Shown here: in pieces, positions 46,513 to 59,262 of the stretch | Position numbering within the stretch: the stretch's first letter is position 1 | Layout of the letters: every line of letters starts with the position of its first letter | Assembly: GCA_017311315.1 (NCBI GenBank) | Contig: CM029645.1 | Span: forward strand, 26,065,627 to 26,129,626 | DNA: 64,000 nucleotides | Direction of reading: 5' to 3' | Source: Dendrocalamus latiflorus | Lineage: Eukaryota > Streptophyta > Magnoliopsida > Poales > Poaceae | Notes under the pieces: generated by a model | Seen by the model: only the letters and a program-made list of their open reading frames with translations | Database searches by the model: none | What the model was told of the DNA's origin: nothing | Translations under genes and position numbers: made by a program

Positions 46513-49500
46513 CTAACCAGCTTTCTCCGCAACACCATTTTCAGCAGGTCCCTCATTCTTCAGCTCATATGCCTGACAGGGCACCTCGCTCATTGGTTGA
46601 GGGGCTGGACGACCTCCGAAGTCCACTGGAAAGAACTCGAAATCAGGCCCAAAGTTGAACCTGACTTCACAGTTTGGCTCGTCAGGCAGTGTATACATTG
46701 ACGCAGCTGGATAGTATCGCCCTCCAGGAATGTCCACAAAGGCGGTGCCTTGGCATACCCCATTTTTGAAGTAACATATCTCACTTCCTGCATTTGCACG
46801 AAACGTGAAAATACTGAAATTGATTATTTGACGACAGATCAGTGAAGAGAGGTTAAATAAAACGATGGGTGCTAAAAAGTAGGAAGCACAATATTAAGTG
46901 CAAAACAACCATTGTTTGGATCCTGGTTTCTGTATAGAAAACAACTAAGGAAATATCTTTGTTATTCATGCAGGTAAAACATAGTGAAATCAAATGGTAG
47001 ATAAAAAGGTAAATCAATGGCTGTATATGTATTGAATGCCCAATATCAAAACTTTTCAATCAGCGCTGAAATGGGGTAACTAAAACCTTTTAATCATTAC
47101 CAATGGGATTTCTGATTTCACTATAAGAATACAAATAACAAAGAAGCACTTTTTTTTATTCATGTAGGCATAACATAATGGATGATAATGCAAGATAAGA
47201 AGGTGCTATGAAACTGGATATGTAAAAGCTCAAATAAAAAAGTTATACCACAACATCATAACTTTTCAATCAGCGCAAATGGAGTAACTACACACTTTGA
47301 TTAAGAACCAGAAATATATTTACTGCTGCTATTGTACATAACAACAGGAGGGCAAAAGTAATCTCCCATCACGGCCTTGATGTGGTAGGAAGAAAGATGA
47401 CAGCTTGGGATAAGGGGTGGTAGTGTGTGTGACAGGGAGTGCACCGTGCAGAAGGGAGGCAGCAAAGTTGTGCAGCAGGATTGCAACAGATTCATTTCAC
47501 CTGATTATTTCGGGTGATGCAAGGGAGAATCGGAGATTCAGTATTTTATTCCCTTAGTAGTGTTAATTTCACAATGCACCACTTACATCGTTTCTCCAAT
47601 ATTTTGTTATAGCATATAAAGTTTAGTTAACTTAGTAAACTTTGTTTCTCCTTCTGCAATAGAGCTGGATGGGCTTTTTACTCACATTTTGTTCTAGTCA
47701 ATCTTGGTAGTTATCTGACTTGATTCTCAGTCAATGGTTAGCCTTTTTTTCAGGGGGGGTTCTTTTGATGATGGAATATGCTCAGTCCAAGGTTACATTT
47801 TTCTAGTCTGACAACATTACACATAATGAACAGAAAACAAATAGGTAAATTCATCTATGTATTAGAGCTAATTCTTGCCTTTGATTGAGAGGCAAATAAT
47901 TCCTATTCTAATTGTAGCATCCAAACAAGCAAAATGTATTTTGTGTCATGTGCTGCCTTTCAGGATAAGTAGGATCGGGTATGTGAGTCACACAACTTTC
48001 TCCCAAGTATCGGCAACAACACAGCGAAAACACAAACTCTCAAGCACACAGAGCCTAGAGCCAAATTCACCGAGAAGCCGGTCTGATTGCAGGCCAAACT
48101 CCAGTTTGACCGTCTGGTAGTTGGACCACTTGCGGCACCGGTCTGATCACTCTGCAATTGGACCGCCCGAGGCGCTGGTCTGACCGCATGCCGGTCTGAC
48201 TGCTCGTTTTCTTGCAGTCTGACCGCTCGTCGAAGAACAGTACAGACAGCACTCAACAAGATCCAAGAAAAGATCTAACTCTTAAACCACTGATCAAAAA
48301 GCAGTGAAACTTGGCACAAAGATCCAGCTCTCAAATCACTGATCCAAAAGCAGTGAAACTTGGCACCAACCATCTTTAGGATGTTAGGAATCTATTCCAA
48401 TCATGGATCGTGAAAAGATCGATATCAAAATTCCAACATTTATCCAAAACAAGGAGGAGTTACACAAAACCAAGTAAAAGAGGAAAATCTTGATCTACTC
48501 TTATTCGTGGGTCCTTTATGGTCTAAATGACCTTGGATGGGCTCTCACATGTTATAGCAAGCTAAGATCACAGTACAAATTCAATCCAAATCGCCCATAA
48601 GAGCAAACCACCAAAATCACATATCTCTTGAGAAAAACCGGGCAAACTCAAGAACTCTCACTAGATCTCAAGATACATCTTTACCTCTAACACATCCTTA
48701 GCATCAGGAAAGATTAAGAAGAAAGAAATTCAAACAAGAAAGCCAAACAAATTAAAACACAAGGGATTCATGACACAACTCACTTGGGCAAAATTTGGAT
48801 GATCATTTCACTTGGAGAGGAATAATTTTACAGCCACTCCTTCAGTATGACAGAGCTCAAGTCTAGCACACGCACACACAAGGCTCCAACACAAGAAAAC
48901 CCTAATCCTAGACCTAATTCCTCATAGTCTCTCTCTCAACACAAGGGCTTATATAGAGGAGGCTCCTCACCTCTCACTTAATCCTAACAACCAACCACTC
49001 CTTAGTGGATACAACCACTTACAATTGGGGAAACTCAGTAACCCACGCACTAAGGGTTTTACATCGCACACACTTGCACGTTTTTCAAAACGCAACTTAC
49101 ACAAAGGCTCCAATAGCCCATTACGACATTCTATCCACAAAGACGTGACCTAAACCACTTAGACCAACGTCGTGATTTTGCAAACCACTACTCCATCCGG
49201 TATTAGATAATTTCTATAATTATCACCCGTCGGTCTTCACAAAGATGCAATACCCAACGCCTTGTCGCCAAGATCGTACGCCTGCGCCGAAGCTGTCACC
49301 ACTTGAAACGCACGAGTCTTGTGGCACACCACATCAGACCATAGTCCGTGATACCTAAATACTTGCCGCCAAGATCGTGCGTCTGCGCTGAGAACCGTCA
49401 CCACTTGAAACACATAGGTCCAATTGACACAACACATGCACGCACTTGCCTCATCACAATCTTGTCTTTCTCTTGTGCTACTCAGCTAAGATGATGCTCC

Positions 49501-51767
49501 ATCTGGACTTACATAACACACCACGGCCACCAAGCCTCGATCTTACCATTAGCTACAACAATCATCAAGCACATGCACACCAATAACAAAGCAATCAATC
49601 CAAGCACAAATGACATACACTTGACTCTCAATTAGCAAAACACATGCATGGACCTACACCATGACTCACACTTGCATGGAAACCCCATGGCTAACACTTG
49701 CGTGACTCCACCATGACTAACAACCAAACCAACTCAAGTCAGCACAACTCAACAAGGGCCGGTCTGACTGCGACCACCAAGCCTATTAGACCGCCATGCA
49801 ATGGCCGGTCAGACCGCTCCACACACGCCGATCAGACCGCCATGATAAGGCCGGTCAGACCGCTCCCAAAATCTCAAGCAACTCGCCGAAAACATGTCTG
49901 GAAAATAGCTACCGCCACTTAAGGGCCAATACTACCGCTCTCTGGCCAGACCGCCATGAACTTGCCGATCAAACCGCCACTCCAGGGCAACAAAATCCAG
50001 AGAATTCAAAACACAAAATCAAACTCAAACAATGACAACACAACAAAAGCAAGGTCAAATACTCACCACCAACATAGGGTTGCCACCACATGGTTTTATA
50101 GTTTTTATGTTTCAGGTTTATGGATTGTATGTTGCATTCACCATTGTGCTTCAGCACTAAATGCCTCTGCAATTCAGATGAAAAGAAATGCAAGAAACTT
50201 AAGGTTTTAGAAATATTACAAGATCAGCAAGCGAATGGAAACTACTTTCTAGTGTGTGCAATGCAGAAATAGTGATTTCAAACACATGTAAACACTCAAC
50301 AGTGTCTAAACAGGAATCTGACATGCAACGCTTTTGCATGTTCTTGAAAAATAAAAATAAACAGGGTTGCATGAGGGGTGAATGGGGAAGCGATGCCCCC
50401 CCCCCCCCCCCAACATCAAAGAGGGGTGTGCGTAGCTACCAACGCACTCATGCATCATGGGCAATACAAGGATGTAGGAAGGACTCAATTAACAATACAT
50501 TTTTACTTCTCTCAACATAAGTGCACAATTGCTGCGTGTGATTTATAAACTTTGTAATCCTAATTCTTTGTTGTACAACTAACACACATGTAAAAACAAA
50601 TGTCTGCATGTTCACTTATTTCAGAAGACATTTCTTTCTTGAATCTGTTATCCTAAAACCTAAAAACCTCATTTCTGCAATTCTGCTATTAGTTTATCCT
50701 ATCAAGTACTGCATGAGACACAATTCACCCTTAACTATTGTATAGAGCTACAGCTTGTCATTTGCAAAATAGCTAGTTTATCTTTTGTGAATATGGCATG
50801 TATTGCTGGCACTGCAATCTACTACAGGAAGGAACTAACACAGATACTCACCAGGAACTGGATCAGGCATCTTTTGCTCATCCTTCAGAACTTCTACATG
50901 AAAAGGCAGTCCCTTGTAGTGAACAAGGTCAGGTTGCTTGGGCTCATACCGCTCCCCTTCAGGCAGAGAAATGTAGAACCCCAGGACATCTCCTTCGCCG
51001 TACCCTCTGTCCGCGTACTTGGACCTCCAGGCCTTGTGCACCTTGGAGCCATCCACGTCGCGGTATCCGAAACCAAACCCGTCGCAGCCGACGGGTGTCT
51101 GGAGGTCAGCACTGTTGGTTGCCCAGCCAAGGCGGGTGTGGCCAGAGGGGCCGAGGTGCAGGACCTTGACCTCAAAGTACCAGGGGCCGGTCGCGACACC
51201 GCGGGTGGCGCGTATCATGCGGAAGCCCTTGGTGCTGCCGGCGGTGAGGCGGTCGTCCGAGAGTTCGATCCTCTCGGACTTGAAGACGCGGGAGAGGAGC
51301 ACGGGCAAGCCGGGCGCGTCGTCGTTGCGTTCGGCCGCGAGGCGGGGCGCCGGGGTTAGGAAGAACTCGTCCTCGCCGCAGGAGGGCTTGGGGTGGCGGC
51401 TGCCGTTGGCGCCGGTGGGGGGGTGGACCGGCTGCTTGGCCTTCTTCTTGCCCTTGCGGGAGGCGGGCCTGGTCCAGACGCTGTTGCTGTTGTTCTTCTT
51501 CTTGGACTTCTTGCTCGGCGGGGCCGGCGGCGCGAGGGTCATGTGCTTCCTGGCGCCCGAGGGGTTGATCCCGTCGTCTTCTGCGTCGCCGAGGGCATCG
51601 GCTGGTGCGACGGCGGATGCATCGGCGTCGGAGAAGGGAGTCTCAGGATCCGCGGAGGCGGGGGTGTCGGGGAGATTGGGGGTTTTGGCGGCGGCGGGGG
51701 TGGCGTCGGAGGTCGGGGTATCGGCGGGCGGAGACGAGGGTGGGGAGGCATTGGACGGGGGTTGCAT
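46513..51767 (-). CDS. TRO: ASH2/TRAUCO homologue, SPRY-domain COMPASS subunit
   Basis: Two coding exons: 50852-51767 (start ATG at 51765-51767) and 46513-46787. They are joined by a 4064-base intron with a GTGAGT donor and an AATGCAG acceptor, giving 396 residues. ASH2-type proteins are core subunits of nuclear COMPASS-like complexes that methylate histone H3 lysine 4. The N-terminal 100 residues are Pro/Ala/Ser-rich and disordered. A basic KKSKKKNN / KGKKKAKQ patch follows, then the SPRY domain: SDDRLTAGSTKGFRMIRATR, GPWYFEVKVLHL, TRLGWATNSADLQTPVGCDG, GFGYRDVDGSKVHKAW, GDVLGFYISLPEG, then FKNGVCQGTAF, DIPGGRYYPAASMY and FGPDFEF in exon 2. No break is seen. The frame stays open upstream of 51767, but that part is a leader with a (CT)n run. 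A hAT relic begins about 260 bases upstream of the start. Confidence 0.9.
46788..47949 (-). other. TRAUCO intron, 3' portion
   Basis: AT-rich intron sequence. The phrase ACTTTTCAATCAGCGC occurs at about 47051 and 47265, suggesting a local duplication of about 214 bases. Otherwise nothing is recognised. Confidence 0.45.
47950..50060. repeat. Repetitive insertion in the TRAUCO intron rich in GGTCTGACCG motifs
   Basis: Motifs such as GCCGGTCTGA, GGTCAGACCGC and GACCGCCATG cluster at 48070-48240 and again at 49750-49985. About 1.5 kb of AT/CA-rich sequence lies between. A 60-base phrase with AAAAGCAGTGAAACTTGGCAC is repeated at about 48297 and 48350. The layout suggests a non-coding transposon with motif clusters at both ends, but termini and target duplication are not resolved. 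Confidence 0.45.
50061..50851 (-). other. TRAUCO intron, 5' portion, with a poly-C tract
   Basis: AT-rich intron with an uninterrupted run of about 15 C at 50397-50411. Nothing else is recognised. Confidence 0.55.
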
Positions 51768-51868
51768 CGCGGGCGGGCGTGGCGAGGGAGGGCCAGATAG
51801 GATCAGGGATTCAGGGGAGGAGGAGCTACCGGAATTGGGAGAGGTGTGATTTGGGGGGTTTTCCCTCG

Positions 51869-51900
<32 letters not shown>

Positions 51901-51901
51901 G
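51869..51901. repeat. (CT)n microsatellite in the TRAUCO leader
   Basis: About 15 CT units (GA on the coding strand), within the likely 5' untranslated region. CT/GA runs are frequent in plant leaders. Confidence 0.93.
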
Positions 51902-52029
51902 TGGGTTTTGGCGAATTGCGAGCGCGAGGAGCAGCCGCCTCCAATGCTTCCTCCGCTTCTGGTTCTTGCGCTGTGCTGTGCGTGCGAGGTAGGATGATCA
52001 CACCACGCCAGGTAGTGCTAGGGCTCACG

Positions 52030-55000
52030 TAGAGCTGGCCAATGGGCCGTGCCGGGCCGGCACGGCACGGGCCTAGGCTCGGCACGGCCCGTTAAGGCCC
52101 GTGTATTAAATGGGCTGTGCCGTGTCGGCCCACGGGCCGCGGTGGGAGCCCATGCACGGCCCGGTCACGATTTCGGCTAAACGGGCCGTGCCGGCCCGCT
52201 AGCCCGTTTAGTCGAGAAAAGAAAAATTGTAAAAAAAATTTGTAGAAAATTCAGAAAAAAATATAGAAAATTGTAGACATTGTTAATCACAAAAATAAAT
52301 ATTTCCAATGACATAATGAGCTTTATTAACTTATTAAATTACATGGGATGGCTGCCTCATTAAAAACTTTACCAAGTAAAAACTCAATTTGAGAAAACAT
52401 TGGTAAAGAAAAAAGAGTACAGCCTATAAAGCTCATTAGTGACCACATGTGAAGAAAAATATTGAAAATCCTATTCATTGCTATCTAAATACAAATTCTC
52501 AAAATATTCTTCTAAATCTTTATTATCTGCAGTATGTTGGAGTCTTGATTCAGCTTGTTCCCAGTCTTTGACGGTCATAAGTACTTCGACCATCTCGTTG
52601 GAGAGACTTGTTCGTCGCTCCTCGATTATTCTTCCGGAAAGACTGAATGCTGACTCCGAGGAGACTGTAGAGACAGGAACAGTCAACACATCCCGCGCTA
52701 ATATGGATAGCACTGGATATGATACCTTCTGGGTTTGCCACCATGAGAGGATGTTCAACTCCTGCTCGAAGCTGACGCTATCACTGTTGAGATAGCTTGA
52801 TAGGTTTCCAGTGCTTTGTCGCCTTCCTCCTCCTAACTGCTGTGTACCTGCACCTGCACGAGAACTAGACGAAGAACCAAAAATCTTGCCCCATTGCATA
52901 GCCCCCCTAGAGGTGCTAGGGACTACCGGGCGTCTTTCCAAACGCACAGATCCAAACTTATTTTCATATTTATTATATACCTCATATAATTTATCCTTAA
53001 CTAATGCAAAGTATGAACAATAGTCTAAATCGGTAGCCTCACTTAAAACTTGTAAAACATTTATAAATCCTTGGAGTTTGGCCCTAGGATCCAAAATAAA
53101 AGCAAATGCATATAAAATAGGAATTTCTCTCCAATATTTTAAAAACTTAGATTTCATGGCAACTACAGCATCCCTAGTATAGGATCATTTTCAAAATCCT
53201 TTAGGTGAGTGGCAATTTCAACAATATTATGAACAATCACAGGAGATGTAGGGTAGTATACTCCAGAAAGACAAACTGTAGCTTTATGGAAAATTTCTAG
53301 AAAGGAAAATATTTTTTCACCAACAACCCAATCGTCCTCAGTAAGTTCAGGGTCTCTAACTTGGGTTCTACCGGAGGAGCTACGAGATTGATGACTTTGG
53401 GTGTGAAGGAAAACAGATAAAGTGCTCTTATATGGTAATATATGTTTAAGCATAAAGTAAGTAGAGTTCCATCTAACAGGCATGTCTAAACCAAATTTTC
53501 TAGGACGAACATTCATTGCTACGCAAAAGCTCTTATATGCGGCTATTCGTTGGTTAGAACAATTAATAAATGAAATTGCATCTCTAAAAGAATCAATACA
53601 AGCATTTAATCTTTTTAAACCGGATTTAACAATAAGATTAATAATATGACAAGCACAACGTTGATGCAATAAGAAAGACTGTGCATAAGTATTAAACAAA
53701 GGAGTAAGAATTTCCATAGCTTTAGTATTTGCAGCTGCATTATCTAAAGTTATAGAAAAAATCTTATCTGTTAAAACAAAAAATCTTCTACAACTTTAAT
53801 AATGCTTTCTGCAATATTTTCAGCATTATGTGAAACATTAATTAATTTAAATCCTATAATTCTTTTTTCCATTATCCAGTCATCATTAACATAATGAGCA
53901 ACAACACTAATATAATCCTCTCTAGCCCTACCACTCCATATGTCGGATGTCAAAGCAATAGAGAATGTACATGTATGAAACATTTCTTTCAATTTATCAC
54001 GACAATTGTTATAATATTTAATTAAATCTCTAGTTGTTGTTTGCCTAGATACAGTACTAAATCGAGGGTTATGAGCAGTCCTAATATATTTTTGGAAAGC
54101 ATCAGATTCACCAAATTTTAAAGGTAAATCTTGAGAAGCAATTAATCTACAAAGAGATTCCCGAGCTACCTCTGGGTTGTACTCCCACGTACGTACCGAG
54201 CCGTCGGGGTTATATTGCAGCTGTGTCTGGCGTATTTGTATTCCTTACCTTTTTTTTGCAGCTTACAGCATGTCGTTGTAGATGACCCGTCCCACCTGAA
54301 GATTTTGCACTCAATTCATTACCACAAATTTTACAAACAGCATACCTCACTTCAGTTCCATCATTGTCGGTCTTGATCTTCTTGTCGAAATCATTCCAAA
54401 CTGTTGATGTACTAGCTCTTGTTCTTTTTGCACCCGTGCTTTGGGTCGTGGATGCACTTGTTGAGCCAGCAGAAGATGGATCGATTGGACCCTGCGCCAC
54501 CGGGGCCGTCGGTTCTTCGGCATCTCCAGTTTGTACATGTGGACCTTCCGCGGATGGATATGCTTGTTGAAACGATTGCATATCCTCCGCCGAGAGGCCG
54601 AATTCGGAGAGCTGAAAATCGTAGTTCTCCATTAATCAAGTAATCAACTGCAAATTGAAATAGCAAAAACGATTAACTTACTATTAAACCTACAAATAAT
54701 AGCAAAAAATTAATCCAACAAATAATACCAAAAAATTAAAATAAGACAGCATTATTACCTCCTTTGCAAGTTTGCAGCTCTCACAAAAAAATTGAAGATT
54801 TTTGAATTTTCGAAATTTTGCCCGAATTTTGACCAAATTTGCGCTAACACTTTCAGATTTTTCACAGCTAAACAGAGAGAGAAGAATGAGATTTGAGGTG
54901 TGGAAGAAGGAGGCCGGGTGCCCCCTATTTATAGGAAAAATTTCAGATTTTTTTCGAATTTGTTGCTATTGTTTTCGAATTTTTTACCCCCCAACGGTCA

Positions 55001-55259
55001 CAAAAAACGGCTATTTTTCAAATTAATCGGACCGGCCGTGCCGTGCCGGGCCGGCACGGCCCGTTTAGTGCCGTTGGGCGGGCCGTGCCGGGTCGGCACG
55101 GCCCGATTTCTTAACGGGCCGTGCCGCGCCCTCGGCCCAGGCACGGCCCGGTCCGCCGTGCCGTGCCGTGCCGGCCCGCCTCGCCGCCGTGCCGTGCCTT
55201 CGTGGGCCGGGTCTACAGTGCCGGGCCGCGGTGCGGCCCGGCCCATTTGGACAGCTCTA
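52030..55259 (-). mobile_element. hAT transposon, near complete, decayed
   Basis: Ends TAGAGCTGGCCAATGGGCC and, reverse-complemented from the right, TAGAGCTGTCCAAATGGGCC form a terminal inverted repeat. Both subterminal regions (52040-52205 and 55030-55250) are packed with GGCCGGCACGGC/GCCGTGCC motifs, as expected of transposase-binding sites. The interior encodes a broken hAT transposase on the - strand. The flanking 8-mers differ (GGCTCACG and CAAAGGAT), so either the target duplication has decayed or an end was rearranged. Confidence 0.88.
52471..54632 (-). pseudogene. hAT transposase pseudogene
   Basis: Reads on the - strand from an ATG at 54632. First comes an acidic/Ser-Thr leader, then a BED-type zinc finger (AVCKICGNELSAKSSGGTGH followed by LQRH). 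The core includes the TSDIWSGRARED catalytic region, HQRCACHIINLIV, DMPVRWNSTYFML, and the C-terminal dimerisation motifs ELNILSWW and VSSESAFSLSGRIIEERR, ending at a stop at 52471. Three frame breaks occur: in the A-run near 54254, in the T-rich stretch near 53775, and near 53175. All domains are otherwise recognisable, so decay is moderate. No functional product is expected. Confidence 0.9.
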
Positions 55260-55492
55260 CAAAGGATGCAATGGGCGTGGAAGGAGTGATAGATTTTAGT
55301 GTAGGAGTGGGGGAAAGAAACGGCGGGGGAAGAATTAGGGAAGAGGAATAATTACGGTACTTTAAGATTCGTGCACCACATGACAGAAATCTAAGTAAGG
55401 GTCTCAAGGACAGGTTCAAGATTCTCCCCCAAAGAATTCCCACCGCCTACTGATCAGAGTTGAGGTCCAAGAACCGCTATTGCTTTCCGGCT
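55260..55492. other. Spacer, probable former upstream region of TRAUCO
   Basis: If the hAT element is removed, this sequence would sit about 260 bases upstream of the TRAUCO start. No distinct motif is recognised. Confidence 0.35.
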
Positions 55493-55770
55493 ATGATCGT
55501 TTTGGCTTCAGTTTTTAGCTTCTGGCTTATTTTTCACTATTCATAAATTTCGTCTTTTTCTGAACTTTTGGCTTTTTGTTGAGCTTTTTTGCCGGTTCTT
55601 TTTTCCCGTATTTGTTTGTATTATACATAATGGGCTAAGTTATTTTTTAATTTTTTAAAATTTAATTATGCTAAATAAGCCTCTGTCAGCTACAGTGTTT
55701 TTTCAGCTAGCTACAGTGCTTTTCAGCCATAAGCCAAAAAAAAAGCCCAAATGATCACCACCTTAGAACG
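55493..55770. mobile_element. MITE, GATCRTTTTGGCTT family, copy 3
   Basis: Left end TGATCGTTTTGGCTTCAG; right end, reverse-complemented, TGATCATTTGGGCTT. The interior phrases (TTCATAAATTTCGTCTTTTT, CCGGTTCTTTTT, GCCTCTGTCAGCTACAGTG) match copy 1 very closely, so this and 13066-13345 are the younger pair. Confidence 0.75.
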
Positions 55771-56410
55771 AGATGGTCAGATCGACCTTGTCCACAACCT
55801 CGGATAGGGTTCCAACCTTGTGGCAATGTCGGTGATGGTGATGCCACATCAGCCCAAAACCATGGCTGTATATGGTTAGGGATTATTTGGTCCAATTTTC
55901 ATAGATTAGTGTGTAACTCAAAACTGTTTCATAGTTGACGGTCAAAATTAGACTCCAGCGATAGTTAGGGAGGACAAAATGGATTTATTCCTTTTTTTTA
56001 TTCTCCTAGGCTGCAACTCCGACGTGCAACTTTAAATATAACAGTTAAACACAAAAAAAATCCCAAAAAGGAAAAAAGAGGGCAAAAAAAAAGTTCTATT
56101 CGATTTAGGTAGTGCTCATTTGGACTTTAAAATACTAGCTTATAGCTTATTTTATACTGTAATAGCTGAAAATACACGATAACTGTTGGTAGTTTTTCAG
56201 CGTAATTAAATTTAGAAAAATAAAAAAAATTATCACGGACAATGAAAATAAATAAAGGGGAAAAAAGAAGGCTAAGAAGCCTAAAAAATCCATATTGCAA
56301 AAAAAAAAACAAAATTAAGAAGCTAAATGCCAACCAGAAGTAGAAGATCTAACGAGTTATACTCACGCCTCGGGCTTGTCCAAAATCATGCAACAAAGTG
56401 GCTAATTGCC
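55771..56410. other. Spacer with a second MITE-like block
   Basis: About 56100-56345 is A-rich and begins TTTGGACTTTAAAATACTAGC and ends AAGCTAAATGCCAACC, like other hAT/Tourist-type MITEs, but an inverted-repeat pair is not clear. Confidence 0.4.
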
Positions 56411-56414
56411 TAAC

Positions 56415-56556
56415 TTTGTATAGGGCGAGTGTTGTTTGCTCGGGTTCAGCGATGTTTATGAACCAAATCCCCACCTTTGTTACTGCCCTGGTCTCTGGCG
56501 ATTTGCCTAGAGCCAATGGTTAATAGAAGACAAGCTCTTCTTTATCAAAAAAAAAA
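56415..56556 (+). mobile_element. 5'-truncated copy of the same LINE family
   Basis: The 140 bases (GGGCGAGTGTTGTTTGCTCG onward to AATGGTTAATAGAAGACAAG and a poly-A) match the 3' end of the LINE at 59347-63269, reverse-complemented. It lacks the MITE found in the large copy, so it shows the undisturbed LINE end. Confidence 0.85.
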
Positions 56557-59037
56557 AATTGGCAGACGCATGCGTGATGCGTGTCACATGCAGTACAAAG
56601 CATAAGCAGAAAGGCCTTGACATATAATCGGGTGATATAAGACTGCAGATATCACACCAAAGTTACGCAGTATGTTATTTATAGTCTAGGAGTAGTAGCA
56701 GCACATCACGTTTGCAGGTTGATTATATGACAATGCACTCAAGCTGTCCGCAGTCGTTGGTACAACCATGTAGTACTATATAGCCCATTGGAACTCATAT
56801 ATGAGCTTTAAGACACTGGCACTGGAATGCAGCCAAAGGGATCGCACCCATGTCTAGAAGAGTTCAGCACTTCAGCCCAACCTGCATTGCAACCAAACAG
56901 TGATTAGTGGAGATGAAAAGATTATGAGCATGGAAATTTGAGCAGCGGGATCAATTAGGTCTCGGCAAACCATAGACAACAAAGAGAAACAGACCATAAT
57001 TTCCAGACATCCTACTTGCATGAAAGATGTAATTCTTTTCTTCAGAAACACTCAAGAAGTGCAGAACAGTGAAATAAATCTAGCAAGGGAACAACTAGAT
57101 GGCACAATATTCATATCAAGGAAAACCACAAGAGAATTCAAGCATTCTCCAAGAATTCAAGCATCATCGATCAACCAACTAGCCAGTTTGTTTAAAATGC
57201 TGAATGATCAACATTTCAGAATCATTCTCCAATCTGCAATTGCACTACAGATGCACTGTCAGTGAATAAGCAGACTAGATTCAAATTTAATGACCAAACA
57301 AGCCATCTTGTTCAGTTCAAAACTAACTACGAAAAAAAATCCAAAGCATCTAAGTCTTCCAGCATTTTAGTGCAGAGCCTGTGCTACAGCAGGAGATCCA
57401 AATGCAAGCTTGATGCTAAACCTAGTAAACCGTGCTTGGGAAGTATGAGTAATTTACTGGGACATGTAGAATTCTAACCCAGTAAATACCCAAAAACATG
57501 GACATAAGGTAAATCGGCATGGCCAGAAACAGAAGACACAAGATGACAAATCAATGCCGAATGGCCCACACCATGTTATCAAATGATGATAATATACAGT
57601 TATACACTTCATTTAGGTATAACTTCCAACATTGGCCAAATTGACACTTTTTACTACCTGAACCATTGAACAGGTCCTAATGCAGTGAGTGGTCAATCAC
57701 AACTCAAAACACAGGTGAAACTATTCAGGATCATCAGGACATAACAGAACTGTATAGAGCAGGTGCTTTTACAGTAGAATCTTTCAAGTTGCCAACCTGT
57801 ACTAGTGTAATTACATCTTATGCAATTCAAAAGAGCAGGTTATGTCAGCTCAGAAAGTACAATGACCAAACAGCATTTTAATAAATAAAACTGTCAACTA
57901 ACTACAGACCACAACAACCCTAACAGGCCCTAACTCAAGCCCCAAGAGAAACTCTCAAATTAAGCTCTATTCATAAGGAGGTAATCTTGCTTTTCTAATA
58001 AATTGATTAAATTCAAGCAAAGACATCAGATACTGCACATTGGATGGTCCTAAGTCCTAACGTAGCAATCATAAAAACCAAGTCCAGATTCTACCCGGAA
58101 TAAGTAAAAGTTCCTGTACTTCAGTCCACTAAACAATCAAAAGCACAAATTCCTAAAGCATAACATGATCAAAATATCTGTGATGTTTAGTAGGGAATAC
58201 AATAAGACCAAGGATATCCGTCCCCAATAAGTAAACAGAATGAATGGTTTTCCCACGTATTATTAAATCGATTGAATTGTGAAATACTGAATGCAATACT
58301 AGTAAGAAAAGGTTCACAATATACTTAATCCTCTGGGTTCTTGCCCACATTTCTAAGAATTGGCAAGAAAGCTAACAAGCTAAACCTTGCCAACTGACTT
58401 AACAAGGACAAGTTCAGGGCACCAAATTACAAGGAAAATGAACATGGCATGATTCTAGCAAGTTGCAGGAGGTCATTACAGATATCCTAAAAGAAGTTAG
58501 TACTATCTTGTAAAGCATATTATTTTCAGGAAAGCAAGAGTTCAATAGAAACTCAGCAATAAAACACAGTCCTCAATCTCTAGTTGATTGCACTTCAGTT
58601 CCGCATAGGCTCACAGTTGAAGAATCTGATTGTGCACAGAAACTCAAATTGGATAGCATGGTATTTCCAAACAGCTGGAGCGTCAATTACAAAATTTGAC
58701 ATGGTAGGCTACCCACTCTCAGCAACTTTGCATCATCATCACTCATCAGCGATACCCAATCTGAAATCCTTGTGAATACAACGAAAGATATCATATCAGA
58801 TCCATAGAAGGATTAGGAGCTAAAAGCGCCCCGACATAAACCCTCCTATTTCCTCACCAGTAAGCAGTTAGGGATTCAACATATCCTACTATCCTGAGAT
58901 CAGAGACCATAGCTATCTTTCAGATATGGAAATTGGTACAGCGCCGCGCCCCCAAATTAAACCCTCCCAATTGACGAGCCCCAGTCGTCACGCAAGAAAC
59001 TCCGAAAGTGAGAGGAAATTAGCAGGAGTAGAGCTAC

Positions 59038-59040
<3 letters not shown>
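56557..59040 (-). other. UBL5 3' flank; no other gene seen
   Basis: AT-rich. The UBL5 3' untranslated region begins at 59040 and may contain spliced non-coding exons, but none can be fixed. Small open frames have no family motif. Confidence 0.45.
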
Positions 59041-59089
<49 letters not shown>

Positions 59090-59262
59090 TTGAGGGTGAT
59101 GTGGTCCTTGTAGATGTTGTACCACTTCTGGATGCGGATCTTCTCGGGCCTCGTCCCCGTCTGCGCCGCGACCAGCTTCTTGAGGTCGCCGATGGTGTCG
59201 TCCTCGTTGCACTTCACCCTCACCTTCTTGCCCAGCCGGTCGTTGAGCACCACCTCGATCAT
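59041..59262 (-). CDS. UBL5: Ubiquitin-like protein 5 (UBL5/Hub1)
   Basis: Single-exon gene for 73 residues: MIEVVLNDRLGKKVRVKCNE, DDTIGDLKKLVAAQTG, KIRIQKWYNIYKDHITL, DYEIHDGMGLELYYN. Length and sequence match the highly conserved UBL5/Hub1 family. It ends in a di-tyrosine plus one residue instead of di-glycine and acts non-covalently in pre-mRNA splicing through HIND-motif proteins; some members work in mitochondrial stress signalling. The ATG at 59260-59262 is the family start. In-frame sequence upstream belongs to the leader and then to the LINE. The LINE inserted 75 bases upstream, so the old promoter now lies beyond 63270. Confidence 0.95.

Noticed and set aside
51768..52085. Upstream ATG extending TRAUCO by 106 codons
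   Set aside because: The extension runs through a CT microsatellite and into the hAT terminal repeat; the ATG at 51767 fits the family better.
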